64,000 nucleotides of DNA from Bacteroidetes bacterium HGW-Bacteroidetes-6 (GCA_002842495.1 PHDB01000022.1:1-64000); one strand, 5' to 3'; positions 1 through 9,530 are shown, numbered from the stretch's first letter. The notes: generated by a model not told the origin, from the sequence alone. Translations and numbers: made by a program.

Positions 1-1527
1 ATTGGGAACACCCTGAAGCATATAATTGTCAACAAAATGCATCGAAATGGTTTGCTCCACATTGTGCCCAAACTCATGAACAGCAATATTGTATCCTTTG
101 TAATTCATTCCGTCGCCGGCAATGCGGGTACGAAGATGGCTGACATCGTTTTTCATAGCCGAACCCCAGGCATGACCGCTTCCTCGTGCCGGATCGACAG
201 CAATATACGAAGCAATATAATCGGCTTTTTCGGCATTGAATCCCAATTTTTTCAGCAGACCAGCCAAAGCTTTGTTAAATGCCACATTGTCGGGATAGAG
301 CTTGCGGGTGATTTTGTCAAGCTCATCTTCATTCAATCCGTTGCGCGATACAAATCCGTTGTACCAAATATCGAACGGACGAAGGTCGCGCCCCAAACGT
401 TTTTTAATGAGAGTTCCAATCTCTTGGATAGCGGGCGACGAAACGTAGTCGATAAACAATTTTTCAACATCGGCTTGTGCCATTTCCATGCCGCCATCGA
501 ATTGTCGTCCAATAAAATTTTCGTAAAACGGGTAGTAAGGATCGAGTTCCTTCTGCATTTTGAAATTGTCGAGCAATATCTGATAGCGTTTGTCGGGTTC
601 GGCAGCTGCTTCAATTTCTTTTCCCTCTTTCGTCACTTTATTGCTGACCGGATTCCATTGCACATCGGGATTATTGATAACCACTTCAGGAATACTCTGA
701 TCGATAATGCGCTGCATCACCTGATAAATCATTTCCTGCTTGGCAAGTCCGTTCGAATCGGCATAGTTCGATTTCAATTCGTCGCGCAACCCCCAATGGG
801 TAAGCAAAATTTTATCGTCGGCAAAATACTTCCCGCCTTTGTCGTTCAACACATTACCCATGTAGATATTGTAGGAAGCAATATAGTTTTCGCCGTTTAC
901 CGAAACTTCGGAAGCTTTCAATAAAAGATTGGAAGGAACACGTTCAGTGAACATATCGCCCAGGCGAGCCATTCCCCACTGACGTGGAGTCCATTTTGCA
1001 GCATTGTCGTTCTTTTCCTGCAGCGTATAGTGTGGAAAATTGAGCAAAACCACAAAGGCAGTTTTGTTGGCAAACATATCCTCCGAAAAGTGAGCAGTAA
1101 CGTCGTACGACCCAAACATTTCATCGATGGTTTTAATGGTACCGCGTGGTTCATGCAGGTTGCGCATCATTTCGATGGTGAGCATGTTGTAATGACCAAA
1201 CATGTTCTCGAAATAATAATTGAATTTATCGAACAGGGTGTCGAGTTCGGTACCACTGGGAGTAAAACTCTCCATGCAGAAATTCAAAAAAGTGCTATCG
1301 GGTCCATCGTCTTTTGTCCAAAGCGCTGCAGCCTGATCGACGCCTTTATTAATGCGCATTTCATCAGCTTTCCCAAAGATGTTTATCAAACTGTCTTTGG
1401 CTGCTTTCACCGTTTGTTCGCTTATGCTACTCATCGATTTTTTTTCATCGTTTTTTTGCGGACCACAGGCCGAAAACAAAAATACACCTGCAAGCACCAC
1501 AACCGGAATAAAGATAAACTTTTTCAT
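1..1527 (-). CDS. Zinc metallopeptidase lipoprotein, M3-like (partial)
   Basis: The reading frame is open from an ATG at 1527 to the window edge, so only the first 509 residues are present. The N-terminus is a lipoprotein signal with lipobox LFSAC (Cys21), so the protein is probably anchored to a membrane facing the periplasm or cell surface. Residues 484-488 are HEFGH, the HExxH zinc-binding and catalytic motif. The context VHEFGHNVEQT resembles thimet-oligopeptidase-type (M3) enzymes, but I cannot place the family firmly because the third zinc ligand would lie beyond the edge. A dipeptidyl-peptidase III is unlikely because its motif is HExxxH. A promoter of the Bacteroidota type lies just upstream. 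The long plus-strand frames over this region are shadows. Confidence 0.8.
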   Translation of the reverse strand, partial: MKKFIFIPVVVLAGVFLFSACGPQKNDEKKSMSSISEQTVKAAKDSLINIFGKADEMRINKGVDQAAALWTKDDGPDSTFLNFCMESFTPSGTELDTLFDKFNYYFENMFGHYNMLTIEMMRNLHEPRGTIKTIDEMFGSYDVTAHFSEDMFANKTAFVVLLNFPHYTLQEKNDNAAKWTPRQWGMARLGDMFTERVPSNLLLKASEVSVNGENYIASYNIYMGNVLNDKGGKYFADDKILLTHWGLRDELKSNYADSNGLAKQEMIYQVMQRIIDQSIPEVVINNPDVQWNPVSNKVTKEGKEIEAAAEPDKRYQILLDNFKMQKELDPYYPFYENFIGRQFDGGMEMAQADVEKLFIDYVSSPAIQEIGTLIKKRLGRDLRPFDIWYNGFVSRNGLNEDELDKITRKLYPDNVAFNKALAGLLKKLGFNAEKADYIASYIAVDPARGSGHAWGSAMKNDVSHLRTRIAGDGMNYKGYNIAVHEFGHNVEQTISMHFVDNYMLQGVPN

Positions 1528-1544
1528 TGATTTGGAGTTTGATG

Positions 1545-1552
1545 CAAATGTA
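1545..1552 (-). promoter_or_regulatory. Promoter -7 element for the metallopeptidase
   Basis: Read on the minus strand this is TACATTTG, an exact match to the Bacteroidota -7 consensus TAnnTTTG. It ends 17 nt before the ATG at 1527, so the leader would be only about 10 nt. I see no convincing -33 TTG at the usual distance. Confidence 0.5.
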
Positions 1553-1611
1553 CAAAGTTTATATGTTCTTTGCGCTTGTAAAGAAATTATATCAACCCGA
1601 ATGTATAGCCA

Positions 1612-2019
1612 TCAATGGCAACCGCAACTGCAGCTGCCACACGAATGTTGTTCGTTGCCACCAACAAGCGGCAAGCCAGCCAAGCGCCATGCATGAACAC
1701 CTCCATCCAGGTTATATACCTCAGTAAATCCCTGGATACGAAGAAGATTGGCCACTTTCACACTTCTCTCTCCATGCTCACAAATGATAATTAGCGGCTT
1801 TTCGCGGGGAAGATCATTCATGGTGTCGAGTATTCCCGACATAGGATGAATAAGTAACTGATAGCAATCGATTGATGTTGAATCTATTTCACTTGCTTCG
1901 CGAACATCGACAGGCAAGACCAAACCAGCCTCAATTTGGGTCGAAGCTTCTGTAGGTAAAACATGTTTTACTTCCGGAATATGAAATCGCTGCAATTGCG
2001 GAACTTCTGAATAATTCAT
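1612..2019 (-). CDS. Rhodanese-like sulfurtransferase with Cys-rich tail
   Basis: This 135-residue protein is a single rhodanese domain. The active-site loop is CEHGERS, with the catalytic cysteine at residue 80, preceded by the conserved PVDVRE strand and followed by NLDGGVHAWRLAG, which is typical of the family. Rhodaneses carry sulfur as a cysteine persulfide. The unusual part is the last 11 residues, HSCGSCSCGCH, which could bind a metal. I chose the ATG at 2019; a TTG at 2055 would overlap the stop of the upstream gene and add 12 residues that do not look like rhodanese. It lies 32 bp behind the exported protein gene at 2052 and may be cotranscribed with it. The sulfur donor and acceptor cannot be inferred. 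Confidence 0.85.
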   Translation of the reverse strand: MNYSEVPQLQRFHIPEVKHVLPTEASTQIEAGLVLPVDVREASEIDSTSIDCYQLLIHPMSGILDTMNDLPREKPLIIICEHGERSVKVANLLRIQGFTEVYNLDGGVHAWRLAGLPLVGGNEQHSCGSCSCGCH

Positions 2020-2051
2020 GAGATCGTTTTTCGGGTGCAAAGCTACGAATT

Positions 2052-2609
2052 TCAAAAACGCAGTCCTGCTATTAAACTAAAAAAATCCATTGTTTTCGAT
2101 TCGGTTTCACCAAACGCAGGAAAAGTTGCATGGCTGTACGACAAATGCATAGTGAATACTTTTACCCCCGACAATTTAAAATCGGTTCCCACGTCGAAAC
2201 GCGTTTCGTGCCCCATTCCATGACCTTCGGTATTCGAAAGCCATAATTGATTGAGTAGCAACCCATAGGCAAGAAAAGGAATCATTTTTTTATCTTTCCG
2301 AAGCTCGTGCCTGATGGTCCAGCCATAAAACATCCTGCTTGTTGAAACAGTGTCGGAACCGGCTGCGGCTCCGCGATAAAATCCCAAAGGAATACTTATA
2401 AAAACTTTTCTTTTGTTCTGAAATCCCGAAACCAGCCATGCAATATCGAACGAAGCTCCTTCGGAAAAAGCAGCAGTTTTTTCGAAGCCTGAATGAAAGA
2501 CATACGATGTCCCGATTTCGATGGTTTTTTGTTTGGGAACTATTTCGAAATCCTGACTTTGCACAGAAAAAATCAAGGATAAAAAAACAACAAGCAGCAA
2601 TGTTTTCAT
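2052..2609 (-). CDS. Exported protein, probable small outer-membrane barrel
   Basis: A 185-residue protein of unknown function. The first 18 residues are a clear Sec signal peptide ending at VQSQ. The rest alternates polar and hydrophobic residues with frequent aromatics and glycines, and ends in SLIAGLRF, with a terminal phenylalanine as in many outer-membrane beta-barrels. The length would suit about eight strands. It has its own TAnnTTTG promoter and is followed by the rhodanese gene. I recognise no catalytic motif. The barrel reading is inference from pattern and length only. Confidence 0.7.
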   Translation of the reverse strand: MKTLLLVVFLSLIFSVQSQDFEIVPKQKTIEIGTSYVFHSGFEKTAAFSEGASFDIAWLVSGFQNKRKVFISIPLGFYRGAAAGSDTVSTSRMFYGWTIRHELRKDKKMIPFLAYGLLLNQLWLSNTEGHGMGHETRFDVGTDFKLSGVKVFTMHLSYSHATFPAFGETESKTMDFFSLIAGLRF

Positions 2610-2649
2610 TCGCCCATTTCAATTTTACAGATGAAACACTTTCCTGTTG

Positions 2650-2657
2650 CAAAATTA
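2650..2657 (-). promoter_or_regulatory. Promoter -7 element for the small exported protein
   Basis: Minus-strand TAATTTTG matches TAnnTTTG and lies 40 nt before the ATG at 2609. A TTG occurs upstream, but with 17 nt spacing it is slightly too close to be an ideal -33 element. Confidence 0.45.
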
Positions 2658-2723
2658 GCACTAAAGCAACTTCGCAATTGTGTTCAAATAAAGCCGGAAT
2701 ATGATAAAAAACAGATTGAACCA

Positions 2724-4481
2724 CTAAATACTTAAAGCCAAACTAATGGCCTCAGCTGCATCGCCTTCAACTTTCTTAAGACTAAAAACCTGCAACCCGG
2801 ATCTATTTAGCGATTTCGCAACTTGCGATGCATCTACAATGTAAAAGTCCTCGTCATTTATCACCACTCCAAAAGCAGTAGCGATTCTCCGTTCAATAAC
2901 TGGACGAACTTTTCCGTGTTTCACATCCATATTAAGACAAGTGTAATCGCTGCCAATCACCATAACGTGCGCCGTGTCTACAATTTTACCATCAGGAAGT
3001 ACAAATTGAGCCAAAAGCTCAACCGGTTCTTGCATACGTTGAATTCTGTCGCAATTCACCAATCCAAGTCCCGAAACCGAAACCGTTCTCGTAATCTGAA
3101 CAACACGCCCTTGCATTGCTATTGTATTGTAATAATTCTGAACACGTCGGGCATATCGCTCCCATTCGGTCCAGCCCATTGCCAATTCTTCTTCCGACAT
3201 CATACTTTTCACTCGCTCCTTGTTTTCATTTAACAAAACAAGAGCCGCATCATGGTTTCTCCGATCAAATTTTCGCTGAACCCGGGCGAGCGATTTATTG
3301 TACCTTTCAGCAAGTAAAACATTGGCTTTCAACGCCCTTTCACCGTATGTGTTCTTGCCACGATACGGAATTGCATTCAATTCTATCACACCGTCTTTAT
3401 GTTTCAGATAAATTGTAAAAAGTCCACTGCTGTTATCGTAATCGATGCGGGTATCGAAATATTTTTTCTTTGAGACAAACAATTTCGAAAAGCTCTTGCG
3501 ATCGATAGGTCCTTTGTATTCCCATACAACATTTCGAACAGCATTTAATTCGGGAAATGTACTGAAAATATTGCCGGAATATTTATTCCGGGACACAACC
3601 GGAAATTTAAACAGAATAGCTTTCCTGTTGTATTTATCGCTGGTTCGTTGCAGACGAAAGTAGGCTACACCAATTCGTCCATAGTATTGTTTTTCAAGAC
3701 AGAAAAAGTCTGTTTCTGTTATATTTTTGGTTCGTGCATATTTTGGAGAGAGCCACCTTTCGTGAAACGACATAAAATCGGTGGAAAGAGAAAGCAACTG
3801 AAGGTATCGATATGCCTCGGAATAGACTTGAATACTGTCTGGAGTTTTCATTGTAGATAATCCAGGAAACAATTTTTTCTCAAACTCCCAAGCTCCACTC
3901 GACTCGTTGAATGTGTAAAAATTGTAATCGTCGCTTCCATCGGGCGAAGGCAAAACAATATCGATGGTCTGTCCACGCTTCACTTGCAGAGCTTCGCCAT
4001 TTTGCTCGGCATACAGCTCGAACATCCCCGACGATTGGAAATAGCCTATTGTTCCACCCGAATCGTAATTCATTGGTACTCCCGACAATGCCATATTCCA
4101 GGGAGATGAAATATCCCGAAAATACAAGGTGTAATTTCCTGAAACCTCTCTTCCCCGAGAATCCACAAGATCCCCCTTTTCTATTTTCACGACATATCCC
4201 CCCGGCAGTTCCACAGCCATGGATACAGAAGCGGCAACTGTAATCCGGGTAAACAAGGGATCCTGCGTTTTAAGCGGTGCCCGGAATTTTCTGTTCTGAG
4301 GTATCACCGGCACATCGGCTCCCCTTATCAAATCTGCAGATCCGGTCGCTTTCTGTCTCAAAGCATAATATTTTTTCACTACCGTGCAGGCTGAGTTGGT
4401 CCCGACACCGATGGTCTGCTGTGCCGCCAAAGGCAGCATTGTTCCCGAAAGGACAAGCAAAATGAACACCCTGAATATCAT
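2724..4481 (-). CDS. Exported protein of unknown function
   Basis: About 585 residues with an N-terminal signal peptide whose hydrophobic core VFILLVLSGTML ends at LAAQQ. I recognise no domain. The middle part is rich in aromatic beta-strand-like segments (for example YVVKIEKGDLVD and YTLYFRDISSPW), and a later stretch is helical and charged, including a region near NENKERVKSMMSEEE. The start is uncertain: I use the ATG at 4481, but a TTG at 4502 would add seven residues including KNKRK, a very typical charged signal-peptide start. It stands alone between the 185-residue exported protein and a divergent gene. Its role is unknown. Confidence 0.75.
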   Translation of the reverse strand: MIFRVFILLVLSGTMLPLAAQQTIGVGTNSACTVVKKYYALRQKATGSADLIRGADVPVIPQNRKFRAPLKTQDPLFTRITVAASVSMAVELPGGYVVKIEKGDLVDSRGREVSGNYTLYFRDISSPWNMALSGVPMNYDSGGTIGYFQSSGMFELYAEQNGEALQVKRGQTIDIVLPSPDGSDDYNFYTFNESSGAWEFEKKLFPGLSTMKTPDSIQVYSEAYRYLQLLSLSTDFMSFHERWLSPKYARTKNITETDFFCLEKQYYGRIGVAYFRLQRTSDKYNRKAILFKFPVVSRNKYSGNIFSTFPELNAVRNVVWEYKGPIDRKSFSKLFVSKKKYFDTRIDYDNSSGLFTIYLKHKDGVIELNAIPYRGKNTYGERALKANVLLAERYNKSLARVQRKFDRRNHDAALVLLNENKERVKSMMSEEELAMGWTEWERYARRVQNYYNTIAMQGRVVQITRTVSVSGLGLVNCDRIQRMQEPVELLAQFVLPDGKIVDTAHVMVIGSDYTCLNMDVKHGKVRPVIERRIATAFGVVINDEDFYIVDASQVAKSLNRSGLQVFSLKKVEGDAAEAISLALSI

Positions 4482-4731
4482 GACTTTCCGTTTATTTTTC
4501 AACGATCGGAAATGTGCCGGTAGTATCCTGCGGTCTCCAAATTTTCACAAAACACTCCGTCCCAAAAAAGATCAGAAATCGGGATTGTCTCCGGCTAAGC
4601 TGCGATCAGGAATTCCACATTCCGGAAAAATCCGGTCCGGGCATTTTCGGGAATGAGCATTTAACACAAATACGTCTACTCAAAACAAATCTATAAGCAA
4701 CTGATTTTGTAATTTAGCAATAAAATCTGCT

Positions 4732-5223
4732 ATGGGATCATCAAACTACATTGTTTTCCTTTTTCTTCTTGTTGCTGCCGGATTGCTTTTTATTATTTAC
4801 CGCTGGCTTACCACCAAACGTAATCCTCAGAAAAGCAACGAAATGCTCAGCACACTTCCCGGGCTTGAGTCACTCGGAATTCATCGCGATACCAACGGAT
4901 ATTCGGGAATCTACAACGAATATCCCGTGTATATTTATGCAACATCGACGCCCCAAAGCTTCAGAAACCTTAACAACAGTCTTCTGGCCGGTGACAAATT
5001 TCAGGTATGGTTGATTACGGCACCCGAAGCCGGTCAGTTGAAAGGTATTGGCGGATTTTTCGGCAAATACCTTGTTGCCGGTGAAAAACCGGGATACGCT
5101 ATGGTAGGTTTTGTACTAAATTTCAGAACAAGTTCTGATCCTACCGGCGATATCAGGCAAAAACTCGATGAGCTTTCAAAAATACTGAAAGAAGCCGGCG
5201 TGAAACCTTATCCGATACAGTAA
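4732..5223 (+). CDS. Membrane-anchored protein of unknown function
   Basis: A 163-residue protein with one transmembrane helix near the N-terminus (IVFLFLLVAAGLLFIIYRW) followed by a basic KRNP stretch. This suggests an anchored soluble domain of about 125 residues on the cytoplasmic side, although an uncleaved export signal is also possible. The soluble part contains the beta-rich segment GYSGIYNEYPVYIYA and ends in a helix. I recognise no family. Its TAA at 5221-5223 abuts the stop codon of the convergent receptor gene with no base between them. A weak TAATTTAG lies 17 nt upstream and may be its promoter. Confidence 0.7.
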   Translation: MGSSNYIVFLFLLVAAGLLFIIYRWLTTKRNPQKSNEMLSTLPGLESLGIHRDTNGYSGIYNEYPVYIYATSTPQSFRNLNNSLLAGDKFQVWLITAPEAGQLKGIGGFFGKYLVAGEKPGYAMVGFVLNFRTSSDPTGDIRQKLDELSKILKEAGVKPYPIQ

Positions 5224-7647
5224 CTATTGCGGAGCGCCGTTCTGAGGCGGCATTTGCTGTTGTTCGAGTTCTACCTTTCCCAAACGCACAGTAATCCCAA
5301 ATGTCAGAAACTGGGTCTTCATTTTCGAACTATTAGTGGATATGTACGTTGGAGTGTTTGTTTCGGAGCTGCGTTCCATCCAGTTAAAAATATCGTTCAT
5401 CCCAAGCCGGAGCGAGACCGTTTTCTTAAATAAATCGGCACTGGCTGTAACATTTATCCAGTAGTTTGGATGGTTGTTTCCCTGTAAACTGGCAGCAGCA
5501 GCACGATAAATTCCCATCACATTTAAACGCAGAATTTTGTAATTCCACATAAAAATAAGTTTTCCATCGTACGTCAAATCATGTTTATCAACAGTATATG
5601 AACCCAAATCGGCAAAGAAATCCTGATTATACAAATTGGCATTAAACATAATCCTGTAAGCAGGTTTAGGGCGCCAGGTGAAAGTGAGATCGGCTCCGGT
5701 AAATATCTTTTTACCGGCATTGATAAAGGTCGTGTAAATTGTGTATCGATTGAGTAATGTATCAAAAACACCTTCCGATTTTTGAGTAATATCCAAATTT
5801 GTTCGGCGATGGTACAACGTTGCACTAATTGAACTGCCCGATTTAAAAAAGTGCGCATAGCCTGCTTCGAATGCATCGGTAAATGCGGGGTCAAGCCAGG
5901 GGTTTCCTCCATAAATCGATTCTCCATCAACACGATTGATAAATGGATCGAGTCCCCATTGCGGATATTGCACCCGACGCGAATAACTCAATGAGTAATT
6001 ATCGTTATTTTTGGTCTTGGTACTCAAATGCAATGTTGGGAATAAAGTACCATATGTACGGTGCAGTTTATCGGGGAGAACAACCGAAATCATATCGAGA
6101 CTGGCAAATTCGTATCGCAAACCAGCTTTATAGCTCAGAAACCCAAGGGTATCGCTGTATGTAGTATACAACGCTCCTGACACCGTCGTCTGATCGAGGT
6201 GATTTGAAAACAAGTCGACATACAAATACTGCTCCGAGCTAAAGTTGAAAGTATCGATTGGAGAATCTTCGATCGACGAAGAATACTCTAATTCGCCACC
6301 AACTTCAAGAAAACGATTTTTACCAAGTGGATTTTCGTAGTTCAATTCGCCCGAAAGCCATGTCCCATCATTATTAGATACATCACGATAACGCAGATTT
6401 TCTTCGGTCTGTACCGAAAAAAGTTTTTCAGTCGTACGAAGCGATTTCTGCTGATAATTACCTGCATAGCAGTCTAAAGTGAATTTGTGTCCTTCTTTCT
6501 TGAAACGATGCTCCAAACTTAAACCACCATAAAGATTACTTCCATCGCCATCGGATGATGCAGAATCGCTAAAAGCAAACAACTCTCCATCAGCCATGGT
6601 ACGGGTTGAAAAACCGGAATTGTGACTATTATTGTTACTGAAAGAACCCCCACCCCACAAATCGAAAGTATTGTTTTTGTTTATTTCCCATGTCAGACTC
6701 ACATGTCCATAGGTCCATCCATATCCATATCCTCCAGCATCAGATCCGGTAAAACTATAGACAGTATCTCCATTATTAAGAACTACTCCGGAAGAATTCG
6801 AGCTGTATGTATTTTCGAAACTCGATTTACTGATGTATGTATTGAAGCTGACTTTATCGTTACCTATCACAAATGAAGCCCATGGAGAGTATGTTATCTG
6901 CGTACTGCCATTGAAACCAAAGCTAAACAGTAAATTTCGCTTAATTTTTTCGCGGGTAATAATATTAATGATTCCGGCTGTTCCCTCCGCTCCATAACGT
7001 GCCGATGGATTTGTAATCACTTCGATTCGCTCAATGGCATTGGCCGGAAGCTGCTGAAGAAACGATTTCAGTCCCTCTGCTTTAATACGGGATGGTTTAT
7101 CGTTGAGCCAAATCTCGACGCCCGACACACCACGCAAAGTAATATTCCCTTCCATATCAACATATACTCCGGGTGCATTCTGTAGTGCATCGTTGGCTAC
7201 TCCACCCTGCACACTTGGATCTTCGCTCACATTATACACTTTCTTTTCGCCATCGTACGAATACATAGGCTTTTGCCCGACAATGGTTACTTCGCCCAGA
7301 TCCTGACTGGCCTTGGGAATGGCCAGAATGCCCATATTCATTTCTTTTTTATCGGTCTCAATCCAAACGGGCTTGAGTTGGGTTCCATAGCCCAAATACG
7401 AAATACGCAGAAAATAATTGCCCGAATCGGGAGCCATCAGTTCAAAAACTCCTTTATCGTCGGTGGTAGTTCCCGTAACGAACGATGAATCGCTCTGATT
7501 GAGCAAAGCCACATTGGCATAAGCCAGCGGTGTATACGCGCTACTATCCTGAAGTATTCCCTGAAGTTTGGTCTGAGCCTTTCCCACATTAATAAACAGA
7601 AAAATAACGCTGCAAAGCAGCAGCAATCGGGTCAAAAGTGTTTTCAT
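5224..7647 (-). CDS. Outer-membrane beta-barrel receptor, TonB-dependent type
   Basis: An 807-residue outer-membrane receptor. In order it has a signal peptide (residues 1-24), a carboxypeptidase-regulatory-like domain (about 25-115, with LQGILQDSSAYTPLAYANV), a plug domain (about 130-235, with GVEIWLNDKPSR and NPSARYGAEGTAGIINI), and a long beta-barrel of about 22 strands to the end. The C-terminal LTFGITVRLGKVELEQQQMPP carries a short Gln/Pro tail. It belongs to the OMP beta-barrel family common in Bacteroidota. No SusD-like partner is adjacent, so the substrate is unknown. It has its own promoter and ends directly against the convergent gene. Confidence 0.9.
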   Translation of the reverse strand: MKTLLTRLLLLCSVIFLFINVGKAQTKLQGILQDSSAYTPLAYANVALLNQSDSSFVTGTTTDDKGVFELMAPDSGNYFLRISYLGYGTQLKPVWIETDKKEMNMGILAIPKASQDLGEVTIVGQKPMYSYDGEKKVYNVSEDPSVQGGVANDALQNAPGVYVDMEGNITLRGVSGVEIWLNDKPSRIKAEGLKSFLQQLPANAIERIEVITNPSARYGAEGTAGIINIITREKIKRNLLFSFGFNGSTQITYSPWASFVIGNDKVSFNTYISKSSFENTYSSNSSGVVLNNGDTVYSFTGSDAGGYGYGWTYGHVSLTWEINKNNTFDLWGGGSFSNNNSHNSGFSTRTMADGELFAFSDSASSDGDGSNLYGGLSLEHRFKKEGHKFTLDCYAGNYQQKSLRTTEKLFSVQTEENLRYRDVSNNDGTWLSGELNYENPLGKNRFLEVGGELEYSSSIEDSPIDTFNFSSEQYLYVDLFSNHLDQTTVSGALYTTYSDTLGFLSYKAGLRYEFASLDMISVVLPDKLHRTYGTLFPTLHLSTKTKNNDNYSLSYSRRVQYPQWGLDPFINRVDGESIYGGNPWLDPAFTDAFEAGYAHFFKSGSSISATLYHRRTNLDITQKSEGVFDTLLNRYTIYTTFINAGKKIFTGADLTFTWRPKPAYRIMFNANLYNQDFFADLGSYTVDKHDLTYDGKLIFMWNYKILRLNVMGIYRAAAASLQGNNHPNYWINVTASADLFKKTVSLRLGMNDIFNWMERSSETNTPTYISTNSSKMKTQFLTFGITVRLGKVELEQQQMPPQNGAPQ

Positions 7648-7669
7648 ACCTGTACTTTATTACAATCTG

Positions 7670-7677
7670 CAAACTTA
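7670..7677 (-). promoter_or_regulatory. Promoter -7 element for the outer-membrane receptor
   Basis: Minus-strand TAAGTTTG matches TAnnTTTG and lies 22 nt before the ATG at 7647. The upstream region is AT-rich without a clean -33 TTG. Confidence 0.5.
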
Positions 7678-7834
7678 CAAATTGTAAAATTATTGTGTAA
7701 TAAAAGTTGTTAAATATCATTTTTCTCAACCAATTATCAGCAAACTGATACATCTTCCAATGTACCAAAGCCATGCTGAGACCAAAATTTCATCAAAGAA
7801 TGCTATCTCCTCATTCTTTCCCGGGATAAGTGAT

Positions 7835-7842
7835 TACCTTTG
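7835..7842 (+). promoter_or_regulatory. Promoter -7 element for the AraC-type regulator
   Basis: TACCTTTG matches TAnnTTTG exactly and lies 15 nt before the ATG at 7858, which gives a very short leader. It is the only clear promoter upstream of the exporter cluster. Confidence 0.55.
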
Positions 7843-7857
7843 CAGTAAGAAAATATT

Positions 7858-8673
7858 ATGCAATTTCAGATAGTACAACCTACAGGGTTCCTGAAAAACT
7901 ACATTAAGCATTACTGCTTTATGGAGTCCGGTATTCACGATGGGAATATTATGGAAAGGGTTATCCCCACTGAAAATGTTCAACTCATGTTTCATTACAA
8001 AACCCCTTTTGTGGTATTTCATCCCAATGATGTAAAAATAAAACAGCCCAGATCAATTTTAAGTGGGTTAAACGATTCCTTTTCTGATGTTTCTACGAAC
8101 GGAGAAACCGGAGTGGTTTTTATTGGCTTTTTCCCTACCGGCGCATGTCATTTCTTCAATTTTCCGCTTTCCGAAATTGAAAACCAAAGCGTTGACTTAT
8201 CTGATATATTTAGCGGAGAAATAAAACAAATTGAAGAAATGCTCTATTTTAAAGAAACCATAAAAGAAAAAGTTTCTGTTATTGAAAATTTTTTGCTAAA
8301 GCGGTTTTCTCCAATTCCGTCTTACGATAGTTTATTAATTCAGAAAGGTGTAGATATTATTAAAAGTTGCAAAGGACAGACTAATGCCATATCATTATCG
8401 GATAGTCTTGCTATAACTACAAAAACTCTTGAAAGAAAATTTTCTCAATATCTCGGAAAAACAACCAAACAGGTTATTAAACTGATACGTTTTCAGGAAG
8501 TATTACAGGATTTCAGTAACAATAAAAACGTTAGCCTGACAGAGCGTGCATACAGAAACGGATATTTCGATCAGTCACACTTTATCAGAGATTTTAAAGC
8601 CTATTCGGGATATACTCCTAAAGAGTTTGCTTCAAAATACCCGGATTTTAATATAAATGCTGATTATTGTTAA
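7858..8673 (+). CDS. AraC-family transcriptional regulator
   Basis: A 271-residue regulator. The N-terminal part (about 1-130) is a beta-rich sensor domain that starts with the aromatic pattern FLKNYIKHYCFMES, as in the DUF6597-type sensors found in Bacteroidota AraC proteins. The C-terminal 100 residues hold two helix-turn-helix units; the second is marked by SLTERAYRNGYFDQSHFIRDFK followed by YTPKEF, a classic AraC signature. It lies 89 bp upstream of the ABC exporter genes in the same direction, and is the likely local regulator of that unit. The inducer is unknown. The gene is visibly more AT-rich than the genes around 14600-16500 and 19500-21000. Confidence 0.9.
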   Translation: MQFQIVQPTGFLKNYIKHYCFMESGIHDGNIMERVIPTENVQLMFHYKTPFVVFHPNDVKIKQPRSILSGLNDSFSDVSTNGETGVVFIGFFPTGACHFFNFPLSEIENQSVDLSDIFSGEIKQIEEMLYFKETIKEKVSVIENFLLKRFSPIPSYDSLLIQKGVDIIKSCKGQTNAISLSDSLAITTKTLERKFSQYLGKTTKQVIKLIRFQEVLQDFSNNKNVSLTERAYRNGYFDQSHFIRDFKAYSGYTPKEFASKYPDFNINADYC

Positions 8674-8762
8674 TTCTCAGCATTATTATTTTGTCTGTTT
8701 TTTACAATTTCAGCCCCTTGCTCTGAGAGTATTTTTGCCACATAATTAATAAGGCTGAAACC

Positions 8763-9530
8763 ATGGCGGCAGAAATTCAGATTTGTAACCTTTTCAAAAA
8801 ATATCCCGATGGTGCTGAAGCACTGAAAGGGGTGAGCCTCAAAATCAATAAAGGGCAGTTTTTTACTTTGCTCGGGCCTAACGGGGCCGGCAAATCTACC
8901 CTGGTCAAAATAATGACAACATTGATTAACAAAGATTCCGGCAAGTTTTCCATAGGTGGTTTAAATCCGGAAGTGAACCCGGTCAATATTCAGAAAATCA
9001 TTGGAGTTGCTTCGCAAGACAATGAAATTGACCCTATCGAGAAAGTAGAAAACTTACTTATTTTTCAAGCTGGGTTATTTGGATTATCAAAACCGGAAGC
9101 ACGCAAACGGGCGAACGAACTAATTAATTTGTTTCAACTTTCCACAGAGAGAAACAAAAAAGCAAGCACTCTGTCGGGAGGCAATAAACGCAGGTTGCAT
9201 TGCGCTCTTGCATTGGTACATCAGCCTCAAGTACTTTTTCTTGATGAGCCAACCGTTGGCATGGATCCGGTAGCAAGGGCAAACTTTTGGGAAACAATTA
9301 CTCAAATGAATAAATCGGAGGGTATAACGGTTTTTCTCACTACACAATATCTGGATGAAGCAGACAAACATGCTACTGAAATGGCCCTCATTGTGGCAGG
9401 AGAAATACGGTATTCCGGGACTATCATTGATTTCAAAAAAATGGTCAATCCCGATGGCGGGTTATCGCTTGATGACAGCTACCTGCAATATATAAAAGCA
9501 TTAACAATTCAGGCTTCTTCAAAAAATTAA
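8763..9530 (+). CDS. DrrA-like ABC exporter ATP-binding protein
   Basis: A 255-residue nucleotide-binding subunit. It has the Walker A motif GPNGAGKST, the signature LSGGNKRRL in place of the usual LSGGQ, and the Walker B stretch LFLDEPTVGMDP. The switch region reads TTQYLDEAD, with Gln where most ABC ATPases have His; this is typical of the daunorubicin-resistance (DrrA) family. It powers export by the permease encoded 16 bp downstream. With the UvrA paralogue next in line, the set matches the DrrA-DrrB-DrrC arrangement known from Streptomyces peucetius. The substrate is unknown, but a planar DNA-binding compound would fit. Confidence 0.92.
   Translation: MAAEIQICNLFKKYPDGAEALKGVSLKINKGQFFTLLGPNGAGKSTLVKIMTTLINKDSGKFSIGGLNPEVNPVNIQKIIGVASQDNEIDPIEKVENLLIFQAGLFGLSKPEARKRANELINLFQLSTERNKKASTLSGGNKRRLHCALALVHQPQVLFLDEPTVGMDPVARANFWETITQMNKSEGITVFLTTQYLDEADKHATEMALIVAGEIRYSGTIIDFKKMVNPDGGLSLDDSYLQYIKALTIQASSKN

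Noticed and set aside
37..1530. Long plus-strand open frames in the first 1.5 kb
   Set aside because: The minus strand carries an uninterrupted 509-codon frame with a lipoprotein signal and HEFGH motif; the plus frames have no family features and are its shadow.
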